A DNA stretch of 64,000 nt. Source: Salinivirgaceae bacterium (GTDB lineage Bacteria; Bacteroidota; Bacteroidia; Bacteroidales; SZUA-534). The DNA is taken from NCBI GenBank assembly GCA_017557785.1, contig JAFYYA010000050.1, forward strand, positions 1 through 64,000. The letters are read 5' to 3'. Below, one piece after another: positions 8,692 through 17,880 of this stretch. The stretch's first letter is position 1. Every line of letters starts with the position of its first letter. Below the pieces are notes generated by a model, which searched no databases, had not been told where the DNA came from, and saw only the letters and a list, made by a program, of their open reading frames with translations. The translations under genes were made by a program, and so were the position numbers.

Positions 8692-9405
8692 ATGAATTGT
8701 ATAATTATAGACGATGATTTGCTGAGCCGCAAGGTGCTCGAAGGTCTGATTGAAAAGTCTGAATCTCTGAATCTTATAGGCTCGTACGAAAATCCTGTCG
8801 ATGCTTTTAAGGCTTTTGATATGCCAGAGCCGATTGATTTGATTTTCCTTGACATGGAAATGCCCGAAATGAACGGTCTCGACTTCATCAACACTCTCGA
8901 CAACCCGCCGATGGTGATAATTGTATCGGGCCAGGAAAAATACGCCATCGAATCGTATGAGTACGATGTGATTGACTATCTGCTCAAACCCGTTTCGCTG
9001 CAGCGCTTTTTCAAGGCTGTCAACAAGGCGCAGTCGCTTTATCAGGACAAGGAAAGCGTGGCTAAATACCCCGACGAGATTTTCATCAAGAAGAAAAACT
9101 CAACGCTGGTTCGCATTAAATATGCTGATATTCTGTGGGTTGAAGCACTTGAAAACTACGTTACGGTGAACACTTTCAAAGAAAAGTTCACCATCCACTA
9201 CACCATGAAAGCCATTGAAGGCAAGTTGCCGATGTCGAAGTTCAAACGCGTTCATCGCTCGTACATTGTCAACGTGGGACAGATTGACTATATCGAAGAA
9301 AGCAACGTCGTAATGCGCACAGAATCAGGTCCGAAACTGATACCTATCGGCAAATCGTACCGCGACACACTGATGGACGACCTGAACACCATAACTTCAA
9401 AATGA
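8692..9405 (+). CDS. LytTR-family response regulator (LytR/AlgR type)
   Basis: A 237-residue cytoplasmic regulator. The receiver domain (about 1-120) has the acidic pocket IIIDDD, the phosphoacceptor Asp in IFLDMEMPEMNG and the conserved Lys in YLLKPVS. The LytTR DNA-binding domain (about 130-235) has the family signature VEALENYVTVNT and KRVHRSYIVN. I chose ATG 8692, which starts the receiver strand directly, over a TTG 21 bases upstream. No histidine kinase gene is adjacent, so its kinase is presumably encoded elsewhere. It is divergent from the S8 protease, 174 bases apart, and may regulate it, but nothing in the sequence proves this. Confidence 0.9.
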   Translation: MNCIIIDDDLLSRKVLEGLIEKSESLNLIGSYENPVDAFKAFDMPEPIDLIFLDMEMPEMNGLDFINTLDNPPMVIIVSGQEKYAIESYEYDVIDYLLKPVSLQRFFKAVNKAQSLYQDKESVAKYPDEIFIKKKNSTLVRIKYADILWVEALENYVTVNTFKEKFTIHYTMKAIEGKLPMSKFKRVHRSYIVNVGQIDYIEESNVVMRTESGPKLIPIGKSYRDTLMDDLNTITSK

Positions 9406-9505
9406 TTTGTAATTAAGCCAAATACATCAAAGCCTGCATTTTGTGGGCTTTGTTTGTTTTAGGCGGCAATTTTTCCCGTTTTCCGGCGTTTTTCTAGTTG
9501 TAAAA

Positions 9506-10369
9506 ATGAACAAGCGGCATTTAATATCGGTTCTTGTGGCGTTGGTGCTCAGTCTGACTGTGTCAGCCGGTGAGCCCGACAATGCCTATTTCGCCGATGC
9601 CGAAAAACAGATTGCCGGTGTAGCCGCGCAACTGTCGGCAAGCCGCTACAACGATGCCGCGCAGGACAGTCTAGCCAGTAAGACACTCTCGTTGTTGGGG
9701 GCGGCGCTCAAGCACGACGATTCGTTCAGTTATCCGTTCGACAGTTTGCGGAACGACATCAGCATTGTCGTTTCACCCGACGGCCGTGTGCGCATTTTTA
9801 CATGGTTTTCGGTTGGCGATGCCGGCAACTATCGATATTTCGGCTATTTGCAGTACAACGACAAGCAGGCTCAGAAAGTCAGACTTTTTGAACTCAACGA
9901 TTGTAGCAGCACTATTGAAAATTATGACAACATGACGCTTACGCCGCAAAACTGGCGCGGAATGTTGTATTATTCGATTGTGGAAAAGAAAATGCATGGC
10001 GATGTATATTACACTCTTATCGGTTGGGACGGCTGCGGCTTGTACACGACGAAAAAAATCATTGAACCGCTCACTTTCACCGAAAAGGGCCAGCCGCGTT
10101 TTGGCAAATCGATGATAAAAGTCGGACAGAAAAAATACAAACGCCTTGTGTTTGAGTATAATAAGCGCGCCACAATGATGATTCAGTATGACGAAGCACT
10201 TGATCTTATAGTCCTTGATCATCTTGCCGTAATGGGGACACAAGATACCGACAACCCCATGTTTTACGGCCCCGACATGTCGTGTGATGCCCTTAAGTTT
10301 GAAGACGGATTGTGGTTCTATCAAACCAACATCAAGTATCAGCGCCCGGCAAAAGGAAAAAGACGCTAA
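9506..10369 (+). CDS. Secreted protein of unknown function
   Basis: A 287-residue protein that I do not recognise as a named family. ATG 9506 gives a good signal peptide (MNKRHLISVLVALVLSLTVSAG), so the start lies 63 bases inside the longest frame. The mature part has a helical N-terminal stretch (AEKQIAGVAAQLSASRYNDAAQ), then beta-rich sequence with many aromatic residues (FTWFSVGDAGNYRYFGYLQY, IGWDGCGLYTTK). It has no membrane segment and no sorting domain. It is most likely periplasmic. The gene ends in a stretch of degenerate AATTC-type repeats. Its neighbours give no functional clue. Confidence 0.7.
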   Translation: MNKRHLISVLVALVLSLTVSAGEPDNAYFADAEKQIAGVAAQLSASRYNDAAQDSLASKTLSLLGAALKHDDSFSYPFDSLRNDISIVVSPDGRVRIFTWFSVGDAGNYRYFGYLQYNDKQAQKVRLFELNDCSSTIENYDNMTLTPQNWRGMLYYSIVEKKMHGDVYYTLIGWDGCGLYTTKKIIEPLTFTEKGQPRFGKSMIKVGQKKYKRLVFEYNKRATMMIQYDEALDLIVLDHLAVMGTQDTDNPMFYGPDMSCDALKFEDGLWFYQTNIKYQRPAKGKRR

Positions 10370-10383
10370 TACACCCGCATACA

Positions 10384-10426
10384 GTCGCGTAATTCGTAAT
10401 TCATAATTCAAAATTCGTAATTCACT
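10384..10426. repeat. Degenerate AATTC/AATTCAT short tandem repeat
   Basis: Bases run as repeated variants of TAATTCGTAATTCATAATTC. Similar AT-rich runs lie at 63568-63600, 34305-34345 and 62058-62096, always between genes. Confidence 0.6.
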
Positions 10427-10575
10427 AGTGCCCAATGCCTAGTGCCTTAAAAATGTCTTTTTGTCAGCCTGCGGCAGTGCTATGTGCCAAAGTTGCCGAA
10501 AGTTGCGCGTGGCACAGTGTTTGACAACCAGAATGCGCGTTAAAATTGAAATTCATAACTAAAAAACATAAAACT

Positions 10576-12630
10576 ATGCAAACAGGTAAAATTGGTGTTA
10601 CAAGTGAGAACATCTTCCCAGTAATCAAGAAGTTCCTTTATTCCGACCACGAGATTTTCCTTCGTGAGATTGTGGCAAACGCCGTTGATGCAACGCAAAA
10701 AATGACAGCCGTGGCCGCAAAGGGCGACTACAAGGGCGAACTGACTGACAAAACAGTCCGCGTGACAGTGAACAAAGGCAACAAGACGATTGTGGTTTCC
10801 GACCATGGCATTGGTATGACCGAAGAAGAAATCGATAAGTATATCAATCAGATAGCCTTCTCGAGTGCTGGCGAGTTTCTCGACAAGTACAAAGACAATA
10901 TCGGTGCCATCATCGGTCACTTCGGATTGGGATTTTACAGCGCCTTTATGGTTTCGGAGCGCGTCGACATCATCACAAAATCGTATAAAGAAGGTTCGAA
11001 GGCCGTGAAATGGAGTTGCGACGGCAGTCCTGAGTTTACGCTCGAAGATGCTGAAAAACAAGATTTTGGTACCGACATTGTAATGCATATCGATGCCGAC
11101 AGCGAAGAGTTTCTTGACGAGAGCCGCATTAACCAGTTGCTGACCAAATACTGCAAGTTCCTGCCCGTTCAGATTGCTTTTGGCAAGGAGCAGGAGTGGA
11201 GCGACAAAGAGAAGAAAATGGTTGATACTGACAAAGATAAGATTATCAACAACACCACGCCAGCGTGGACTCGCAAGCCTGCCGACCTGAAGGATGAAGA
11301 TTATATGAATTTCTATCACGAACTTTATCCAAGCCACGAAGACCCGCTGTTCTACATCCATCTGAACGTCGATTATCCGTTCAATTTGACTGGTATTCTG
11401 TATTTTCCGAAAATCAAGAACAACATTGAGATTCAGAAGAACAAAATCCAACTCTACTGCAATCAGGTGTTCGTAACCGACAGTGTGGAAGGCATTGTGC
11501 CTGAGTTCCTTACGTTGCTGCACGGCGTCATCGACTCGCCCGACATTCCGCTGAACGTGTCGCGTAGTTACCTGCAGGCCGATTCTAATGTAAAGAAGAT
11601 TTCGAGCCATATCACCAAAAAAGTGGCCGACCGTCTGGAGGAAATCTTCAAAACCGACCGCCCGCAGTTCGAGAGCAAGTGGGACAATCTGAAACTCTTT
11701 ATCGAGTACGGAATCCTGACCGACGAGAAATTCTACGAGCGCGCAAAGAACTTTGTGCTGTTGAAAAATATTGAAGGTAAATACTTTACGCTCGACGAGT
11801 ACGAAACACTTGTCAAGCCGAACCAAACTGACAAGAACGACACAAAAGTCTATCTCTACGCCACCGACAAGGATGCGCAGTACACCTACATTGAGAGCGC
11901 AAAAGCCAAAGGTTACGATGTGCTGATGCTTGACGGTCAGTTAGATATGCACTTTATCGGCTCGCTTGAGCAGAAGTTGGAGAAGACACGTTTCGCCCGC
12001 GTCGATGCCGATGTAATCAGCCGTCTGATTCAGAAGGACGACCAACCGCAAGCCAAAATCGAGGAGGCCGACCGCAACAATCTGATTCAGGTTTTCAACG
12101 CCGTAACGCCCGACAAGAGTTACTTCATTGTTGAGTTCGAGGACCTTGGCGCCGACGCCAAACCGCTGATGATTACGCAGAACGAGTTTATGCGCCGTAT
12201 GAAGGACACCGCCGCTTTGAGCGGAATGAACTACTACGCCGATATGCCCGACAACTTCAACTTGGTTGTGAACACGGCTCACCCGCTGATTTCAAAAGTG
12301 CTTGACGCAGAGAAAGATGCTTTGGGTTCGGCTCTTGCTGAAATCGATACAAAGATTGAGCCGCTCGACAAGCAGAAAGCCGACCTTGAGGCGCAGAAGA
12401 AAGACAAGAAGGAAGAAGAGATTCCGCAGGCTCTGAAAGACCAGATTGCCGACCTTGGCAAGCAGATTGACACTCTGCGCGATGAGAAGGACGCAAAACT
12501 GAAAGAGTTCGGCAAATCGACACCGCTTGTTAAGCAACTTGTCGATTTGGCACTGTTGGCCAACAATATGCTGAAGGGCGAGGACCTGAATGTGTTTGTG
12601 AACCGCAGCGTGGAACTGCTGAGCAAGTAA
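10576..12630 (+). CDS. htpG: Molecular chaperone HtpG (Hsp90 family)
   Basis: A 684-residue cytoplasmic ATP-dependent chaperone. ATG 10576 gives the canonical start MQTGKIGVTSENIFPVIKKF; the ten codons upstream are not conserved in the family. The N-terminal GHKL ATP-binding domain has REIVANAVDAT (Asn and Asp of the nucleotide pocket), DHGIGMT and the lid GHFGLGFYSAFMV. The middle domain has the catalytic-loop Arg in PLNVSRSYLQ. The C-terminal dimerisation domain contains a Lys/Glu-rich, coiled-coil-like insertion around residues 580-650 (QKADLEAQKKDKKEEE). It is a single gene, with a strong terminator directly after it. Confidence 0.97.
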   Translation: MQTGKIGVTSENIFPVIKKFLYSDHEIFLREIVANAVDATQKMTAVAAKGDYKGELTDKTVRVTVNKGNKTIVVSDHGIGMTEEEIDKYINQIAFSSAGEFLDKYKDNIGAIIGHFGLGFYSAFMVSERVDIITKSYKEGSKAVKWSCDGSPEFTLEDAEKQDFGTDIVMHIDADSEEFLDESRINQLLTKYCKFLPVQIAFGKEQEWSDKEKKMVDTDKDKIINNTTPAWTRKPADLKDEDYMNFYHELYPSHEDPLFYIHLNVDYPFNLTGILYFPKIKNNIEIQKNKIQLYCNQVFVTDSVEGIVPEFLTLLHGVIDSPDIPLNVSRSYLQADSNVKKISSHITKKVADRLEEIFKTDRPQFESKWDNLKLFIEYGILTDEKFYERAKNFVLLKNIEGKYFTLDEYETLVKPNQTDKNDTKVYLYATDKDAQYTYIESAKAKGYDVLMLDGQLDMHFIGSLEQKLEKTRFARVDADVISRLIQKDDQPQAKIEEADRNNLIQVFNAVTPDKSYFIVEFEDLGADAKPLMITQNEFMRRMKDTAALSGMNYYADMPDNFNLVVNTAHPLISKVLDAEKDALGSALAEIDTKIEPLDKQKADLEAQKKDKKEEEIPQALKDQIADLGKQIDTLRDEKDAKLKEFGKSTPLVKQLVDLALLANNMLKGEDLNVFVNRSVELLSK

Positions 12631-12653
12631 TTGACTTAATTGATTGATAGAAA

Positions 12654-12684
12654 AATGATGCAGCGGATGCTGCATCATTTTTTT
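12654..12684 (+). terminator. Rho-independent terminator after htpG
   Basis: AATGATGCAGC pairs with GCTGCATCATT across a 4-base loop, followed by a run of T. Confidence 0.9.
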
Positions 12685-12827
12685 GTCGTCATTTCCACTC
12701 TTGCAAAATTAGCAGAACCACTACTTATCCCCGCAAACCATCGTTTCGTTGACCGCAAAGCACCATTAATAAATGTGTGATTCTGCGGTTTCGTAGTTTT
12801 TCTTACATTTACGAGTTATTTGATGCT

Positions 12828-13490
12828 ATGATAATTATCGATTTGTTATCGGATGTGATACCGGCTCTGCACAAGACAGACACGGGCACCAACGCGCTCA
12901 ATTGGATGGACGTGTTCAAGGTGTCGCATCTGCCTGTAGTCGATGGCAGCGAGTATCTTGGGCTTGTTTCGGAACAGGAGATTTATGATATGAACAATCC
13001 CGACGATGCTATTGACAGCCAAATACGTGTGATGTCACGCCCGTTTATATATGACAATCAGCATATTATTGAGGCGATGCAGCCTTTTGCCGAAAACAAT
13101 TTGTCGGTTCTGCCGGTTCTCGATGTTGAAGATAAATATTTGGGTGTCATCACTTTGCCTGACCTTTCGCACGAGTTGGCGCAGATGATGGCAGCGGAGA
13201 AAGGTGCGATAATTGTGCTCGAGATGAGTGTGCGCGACTATTCGCTGAGTCAGATTTCGCAGATTGTTGAGGGCAACGATACGAAGATTGTCAGTTTGTT
13301 TGTGCAGAACCAATCCAAAACCGACAATATTTATGTGACGATCAAGTTCAACAGAACCGATATTTCGCCTGTTATTCAAACATTTGAACGCTACAGTTAC
13401 CGGATTGTACAGGTGTTCTCGAGCGACCGCGAAATCGATACAATGCTTGAGGACCGCTACAACTCGTTTATGAAATTCATGAGCATTTAG
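12828..13490 (+). CDS. CBS-domain protein (AcuB-like)
   Basis: A 220-residue cytoplasmic protein with two CBS motifs (about residues 5-135: HLPVVDGSEYLGLVSEQEI and LSVLPVLDVEDKYLGVITL). The C-terminal ~80 residues resemble an ACT-like regulatory fold (GAIIVLEMSVRDYSLSQIS). This matches AcuB-type proteins that bind adenine nucleotides; its target is unknown. I start at ATG 12828 (MIIIDLLSDVIPAL); the 17 codons before it are not family-like. Its TAG stop overlaps the GTG start of the next gene by one base (TAGTG), so the two are probably translationally coupled. Confidence 0.85.
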   Translation: MIIIDLLSDVIPALHKTDTGTNALNWMDVFKVSHLPVVDGSEYLGLVSEQEIYDMNNPDDAIDSQIRVMSRPFIYDNQHIIEAMQPFAENNLSVLPVLDVEDKYLGVITLPDLSHELAQMMAAEKGAIIVLEMSVRDYSLSQISQIVEGNDTKIVSLFVQNQSKTDNIYVTIKFNRTDISPVIQTFERYSYRIVQVFSSDREIDTMLEDRYNSFMKFMSI

Positions 13491-14905
13491 TGAGCCGACT
13501 ATCATTTATATCTTTTGCTATTGCGCTGGCAATCAGTTCTTTCGCGGCTGATGCGCAACAGCGTGACACTTCCGCAATAACTTCCGATTTTGTCGTTCGC
13601 GATATTATGATTGCCGGCAATCGTACCACTAAAGACTTCATTGTCAGGCGCGAACTGCTTTTCACTGAAGGTGATACCTTGCAAGCCGATGCCGCCGACG
13701 CTGTTTTGCTTCGCTCAAAGGAAAATCTGCTCAATACATCGCTATTTAATTATGTTACAATTAGTTTAATTGACTTGAACGAGCGCGAAAAGCAGGTGCT
13801 TGTAATGCTCGAGGAGCGGTGGTATTGGTGGCCGTATCTGATTTTTGAGCAAGCCGACCGCAATCTGAGCGCCTTTTTCAACGATGGCGAGTGGAATCGC
13901 ATAAATTACGGCTTAATGCTGATAAACAACAATTTCCGTGGCCGCGCTGAAACGTTGAAAGTAAAATTCAGGTTGGGCTACAAAAAGCAGTTTCAGGTTC
14001 TTTACGACATCCCGTATATCACTGCTGATAAAAAGCACGGACTGGCCGTCCAACTATCGTTGTACAGGCAGAATGAGTTGCGTTATGCCACCGACAGCTG
14101 CAAGCCGCTCTATTTCCGCAACGACAAGCATCAAGTAATTGATAATCAGGATTTGTTTCTATTCTACACTTTTCGCCCGAAATACGACGTAAGGCACATT
14201 ATTACAGCAGGTTACGCCCACGCCAATGTGGCCGATACAATAATCGCGTTGAATCCTAATTATTTTGGCATTCAAACGCCTAATACACAGTATTTTAAAC
14301 TGGCTTATACGTTCGATTGGGATACCCGCGACTATAAATTTTATCCGTTGAAAGGTCACAATGTGACGCTCGAAGTTGGAAAAATCGGACTCAATCTGCT
14401 TGATAATGAGCTTGATGGTTCGTGGTACACACGACTCTCAGCCTACAAATATTTCGATTTGGGGCATCGGTTCTACGCCGGTTTTGGCGGTCTGGCCAAA
14501 TATTCGCCCGGCAAGCCGCAGCCATACTACACCGAGCAGGCTTTGGGCTATCTTGACTATCTGCGCGGATTTGAGTATTATGTGATTGACGGTCAGAGGT
14601 TTGCTACGGGCCGCGCTTTTGCCAAGTTCGCGCTTGTGCCAATGCGTATCAAAAAGATTGACGGCTGGTCGTGGGACGAGTTCAACAAGGTGCATTACAG
14701 TTTCTATCTCAACTTGTTTGTCGATGCCGGCTATGTCGACGATGCTCGCGTTGGAACTAATAACTATCTGTCAAACAAATTGTTGACAAGTGCCGGCATT
14801 GGACTTGATATGATAACTTATTACGACATTGTTTTCCGGCTCGAAGGCACTTTGACTCGTCAGGGAAAGAGTGGACTGTATGTTCACGTTTTGAAAGCGT
14901 TCTAA
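13490..14905 (+). CDS. BamA/TamA-like outer-membrane protein with POTRA domain
   Basis: A 471-residue outer-membrane barrel protein starting at GTG 13490 inside the stop of the preceding gene. Residues 1-22 are a signal peptide ending FAADAQ. Residues ~30-110 are one POTRA repeat (FVVRDIMIAGNRTTKDFIVRRELLF). The rest is a predicted 16-strand Omp85-type barrel with alternating aromatic residues. It has only one POTRA domain, not the five of true BamA, so it is more likely an accessory Omp85 or surface-antigen-type transporter. Coupling to a CBS protein is a recurrent layout in this phylum as far as I recall; its meaning is unknown. Confidence 0.85.
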   Translation: MSRLSFISFAIALAISSFAADAQQRDTSAITSDFVVRDIMIAGNRTTKDFIVRRELLFTEGDTLQADAADAVLLRSKENLLNTSLFNYVTISLIDLNEREKQVLVMLEERWYWWPYLIFEQADRNLSAFFNDGEWNRINYGLMLINNNFRGRAETLKVKFRLGYKKQFQVLYDIPYITADKKHGLAVQLSLYRQNELRYATDSCKPLYFRNDKHQVIDNQDLFLFYTFRPKYDVRHIITAGYAHANVADTIIALNPNYFGIQTPNTQYFKLAYTFDWDTRDYKFYPLKGHNVTLEVGKIGLNLLDNELDGSWYTRLSAYKYFDLGHRFYAGFGGLAKYSPGKPQPYYTEQALGYLDYLRGFEYYVIDGQRFATGRAFAKFALVPMRIKKIDGWSWDEFNKVHYSFYLNLFVDAGYVDDARVGTNNYLSNKLLTSAGIGLDMITYYDIVFRLEGTLTRQGKSGLYVHVLKAF

Positions 14906-14928
14906 TTGATAATCAATAAAATATTACG

Positions 14929-16035
14929 ATGAAACACTTCTTCTTATTCTTGTCTTTTTCGGTTTTGTTCGCTTCGTGCCGAATGGCGGAGAGTGGCGTA
15001 CCGACATTGGAACAGAAAGCGGCTCAAATGCTTATGGTTGGCTTCCGCGATACGGCCATAACGGCTGAGAGCGATGTGACGCAATGGCTGCGCGACTATC
15101 AGATTGGTGGCGTCATTTTATTTGAGTACGATTCGCCGTCGAAAAGCCGTCCGCGCAACATCACATCGGCAACTCAACTTAAAAGTTTGACCGACAGTCT
15201 TAAACATTTTTCACCAAAGCCGCTTTTCATTGCCGTTGATGAGGAGGGGGGCAACGTTTCGCGACTGAAAGTGCGTTATGGTTTCGAGCCGACAGTTACA
15301 CCGCAATATTTGGGAACGCTTGATAATGAGGATTCTACGAGATTTTACGCCCGTCGCATTGCGCAGGCGTGCCGCGATATGGGTTTCAACGTCAATTTCG
15401 CACCGGCGGTCGATGTCAATGTCAATCCCGACTGCCCAGTAATTGGCAAAATAGGTCGTTCGTTTTCGGCTGATGCAGAGGTGGTTGCGCGCAACGCCCG
15501 GTGGTTTGTCGATGAGCACAACAAATTGGGGATTCTGTGCTCGTTGAAGCATTTTCCGGGTCACGGCAGTTCTGTTAGCGACACGCATCTTGGCCTTGCC
15601 GATGTGACTGAAACGTGGACAAACGCCGAATTGCTGCCTTATTGGCTGCTTTTGCGCGATTCGTTGCCGGTGGCCGTGATGACTTCGCACATTTTCAATC
15701 GCACCATCGACAGTCTTTATCCGGCTACGCTTTCAGCCGCTACGCTTTCAATGTTGCGCAATTCGCTACAGTTCAATGGCTTGGTCTTTTCTGACGATAT
15801 GATGATGAATGCCGTCAGCAAGTTCTACGGCTTGGAAGATGCAATCTGTCTGGCCATCAATGCCGGTGTCGATGTGCTGATATTCTCAAATAATATCGAT
15901 ACCTATAATCCTGATATAGTGAAAGATGCTGTCAATATAATTGTCAGGCTTGTAGGCGATGGAAAAATCAGCAAAGATCGGATTGACCAATCGTATCAGC
16001 GGATTATGGAGGCGAAAAAGAAGTTAGTGCGTTAA
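14929..16035 (+). CDS. Glycoside hydrolase family 3 lipoprotein (beta-N-acetylhexosaminidase, NagZ-like)
   Basis: A 368-residue secreted lipoprotein (lipobox LFASC, Cys17). The GH3 barrel has the NagZ-type signature KHFPGHGSS..DTHLG (~206-220), in which the His/Asp pair acts as acid/base in N-acetylglucosaminidases, and the nucleophile Asp in VFSDDMMM (~287). The early strand ADEEGG-like segment is FIAVDEEGGNVSRL. It probably removes N-acetylglucosamine from muropeptides or glycans in the periplasm. It is 23 bases after the barrel gene on the same strand, so probably co-transcribed with it. The one-domain form (no C-terminal sandwich) is normal for NagZ-like enzymes. Confidence 0.9.
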   Translation: MKHFFLFLSFSVLFASCRMAESGVPTLEQKAAQMLMVGFRDTAITAESDVTQWLRDYQIGGVILFEYDSPSKSRPRNITSATQLKSLTDSLKHFSPKPLFIAVDEEGGNVSRLKVRYGFEPTVTPQYLGTLDNEDSTRFYARRIAQACRDMGFNVNFAPAVDVNVNPDCPVIGKIGRSFSADAEVVARNARWFVDEHNKLGILCSLKHFPGHGSSVSDTHLGLADVTETWTNAELLPYWLLLRDSLPVAVMTSHIFNRTIDSLYPATLSAATLSMLRNSLQFNGLVFSDDMMMNAVSKFYGLEDAICLAINAGVDVLIFSNNIDTYNPDIVKDAVNIIVRLVGDGKISKDRIDQSYQRIMEAKKKLVR

Positions 16036-16039
16036 AAGT

Positions 16040-16074
16040 GAAACGGCCTTTAATTGGGAGTTGAAGACCGTTTC
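16040..16074 (+). terminator. Hairpin after the GH3 gene, no T run
   Basis: GAAACGGCCTT pairs with AAGACCGTTTC (one mismatch) across 13 bases, 5 bases past the stop codon. Without a T run it may only protect the transcript end. Confidence 0.45.
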
Positions 16075-16249
16075 GAAAGATTGCAGACGGGGAATCTGCT
16101 TTAGCAACTAATAAAAACCAAATTATGAAAAGTCATTTCTGTTTCATTAACGATGCAAATATACGCCGGACTTTGCTGTGCGCAGGTTAAGGGGCTGTTA
16201 AAAAGAGTTAATGAAAAGTTAAACAGCGCAGAAAGTAGCAATGGAACGT

Positions 16250-16257
16250 TAAATTTG
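16250..16257 (+). promoter_or_regulatory. -7 box (TAAATTTG) for the histidine kinase gene
   Basis: An exact match to TAnnTTTG, 58 bases before the GTG start at 16315 and 28 bases before the alternative TTG at 16285. Confidence 0.5.
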
Positions 16258-16314
16258 CATCGCTGGTTCTGATAAAATCGGCTTTTGACTAATTTTGACA
16301 AAAAATCTAAAGCA

Positions 16315-17868
16315 GTGAAACGACAACGTTTTTCGGGCATTCTGGCACTGATGATAGTGTCGCTATTCGGCATCATCGCTGTGCAGATTTTCTGGGTTCG
16401 CAAGGCCATATCGGTTCGCGACGAGCAGTTTGCGCAGCACGTCAACTTTGCCTTGCAGAATGCGGCTTTCCGCATCGAGCGCAATCAGAACGCCTTTTTC
16501 ATATCGAACTTTATGTCGGGAATGGCAGGCAAGGCGCGCAACCGGCAGGAGGAGTCGCTCATTATGACGCTGAGTGATTTCGGCAACCGCAGCAAGGAGC
16601 ACGTCATCGACCTTTCGAAGATGAAAAAGGAGAGGAATGGCAATACAGAAACCATTAGTTATCAGATTGATACCGTTGTCGATGGAGAAAATGTGTCGTT
16701 CCAAGCCTACTCGTCGGTTACTCAGCCCGACGGCCGTGGCGGATGGGGGCGTGCTGGTATGGAGCAACTGATGGAGCAGATGCTCTTTGAGTTCAACATC
16801 AAAGACCGCCCAATCAGCGAGCGCGTCGATTTCACAACCATCAAGCCTACGCTGGCCTTCGAGTTCCGCAACGCTGGCATCGACCTTCCGTTTGAGTTTG
16901 CCGTCACCGACAGCAAAGGCGTGCCTTACGAGAATCTGAAATCGAAAGGCTACAAAAACCAAAAGCGCACGTTCAAGACAAGTCTGTTCCCGAACGATTT
17001 TGCGCAGCACGATGAGAAACTTTCGGTCTATTTTCCCGACCGCCGCAACGTGATTTACAGTTCGGTGATGCTGCCAATATGGGGCTCGGTTTTGTTCACA
17101 ACTATCATATTGATAACATTTTGGGTGACAATCCGCACTATGGTCGACCAAAAACGCACGTCGGAGGTTAAGACCGATTTTGTGAACAATATGACGCACG
17201 AGTTTAAGACGCCGCTGGCCACAATTCAGTTGGCTGCCGATTCAATCACGTCGCCGTCGGTGATTGGCGACCCCGAGAAAATTCAGCGTTTCACAAGCAT
17301 TATCAAGGAGGAGAACCGCCGAATGAACCGTCAGGTGGAGACAGTGCTGCAAATGTCGATGCTCGACAAGAAAGACTTTAATCTGAACCTGCAACCGACT
17401 CACGTTCAGCCATTTATTGAGAAGGCGGTGTGCAATATAAGTCTTCAGGTTGAGCACCGTGGCGGCACAATCAAACTTGTCAATAATGCCAAAAACGATT
17501 ATGCCCGCGTCGACCAATCGCACTTTATCAATGTGATTTACAATCTCTTGGATAATGCCAATAAATACTCAATCGATACGCCGCCCGACATAACTGTCAC
17601 CACCCGCAACATTGGCACCGACCTGCTTATCTCTGTGAGCGACAAGGGAATAGGTATGGACAAGGAGACGCAGGAGAAAGTGTTCGAGAAGTTCTACCGT
17701 CATCCGACGGGTAACGTGCACACTGTCAAAGGGTTCGGGCTCGGGTTGAGTTACGTGAAGGCCATTGTGCTCTCGTGCAAGGGCGAAATCAAAGTGTCGA
17801 GTCAGAAAGGCGAGGGAAGCACCTTCGAAATCTGGCTGCCGACAATCGATGAAAATGTTGAATCATAA
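16315..17868 (+). CDS. Membrane sensor histidine kinase (RprX-like)
   Basis: A 517-residue two-component sensor. Membrane segments lie near residues 6-26 (SGILALMIVSLFGIIAVQIF) and ~248-270 (LPIWGSVLFTTIILITFWVT), enclosing a ~220-residue periplasmic sensor domain. The HisKA box has the phospho-His in NMTHEFKTPLATI. The ATPase domain has the N box NLLDNANKYS, then SDKGIGMD and GFGLGLSYVKAI. The start is uncertain: GTG 16315 is chosen, but TTG 16285 in the same frame is possible. The response regulator follows after 12 bases. Size and layout resemble the RprX/RprY pair of Bacteroides, but orthology is not proven. Confidence 0.9.
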   Translation: MKRQRFSGILALMIVSLFGIIAVQIFWVRKAISVRDEQFAQHVNFALQNAAFRIERNQNAFFISNFMSGMAGKARNRQEESLIMTLSDFGNRSKEHVIDLSKMKKERNGNTETISYQIDTVVDGENVSFQAYSSVTQPDGRGGWGRAGMEQLMEQMLFEFNIKDRPISERVDFTTIKPTLAFEFRNAGIDLPFEFAVTDSKGVPYENLKSKGYKNQKRTFKTSLFPNDFAQHDEKLSVYFPDRRNVIYSSVMLPIWGSVLFTTIILITFWVTIRTMVDQKRTSEVKTDFVNNMTHEFKTPLATIQLAADSITSPSVIGDPEKIQRFTSIIKEENRRMNRQVETVLQMSMLDKKDFNLNLQPTHVQPFIEKAVCNISLQVEHRGGTIKLVNNAKNDYARVDQSHFINVIYNLLDNANKYSIDTPPDITVTTRNIGTDLLISVSDKGIGMDKETQEKVFEKFYRHPTGNVHTVKGFGLGLSYVKAIVLSCKGEIKVSSQKGEGSTFEIWLPTIDENVES

Positions 17869-17880
17869 ATACTTATAGAT

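Noticed and set aside
10483-10516. TGTGCCA/TGGCACA inverted repeat upstream of htpG as a heat-shock operator
   Set aside because: The stem is only seven bases with a 20-base loop and does not match a known heat-shock site; it could be chance.
10540-11826. Long open frame antisense to htpG (428 codons)
   Set aside because: It is the mirror of a strongly conserved gene with biased codon use. It lacks any domain, promoter or sensible start.
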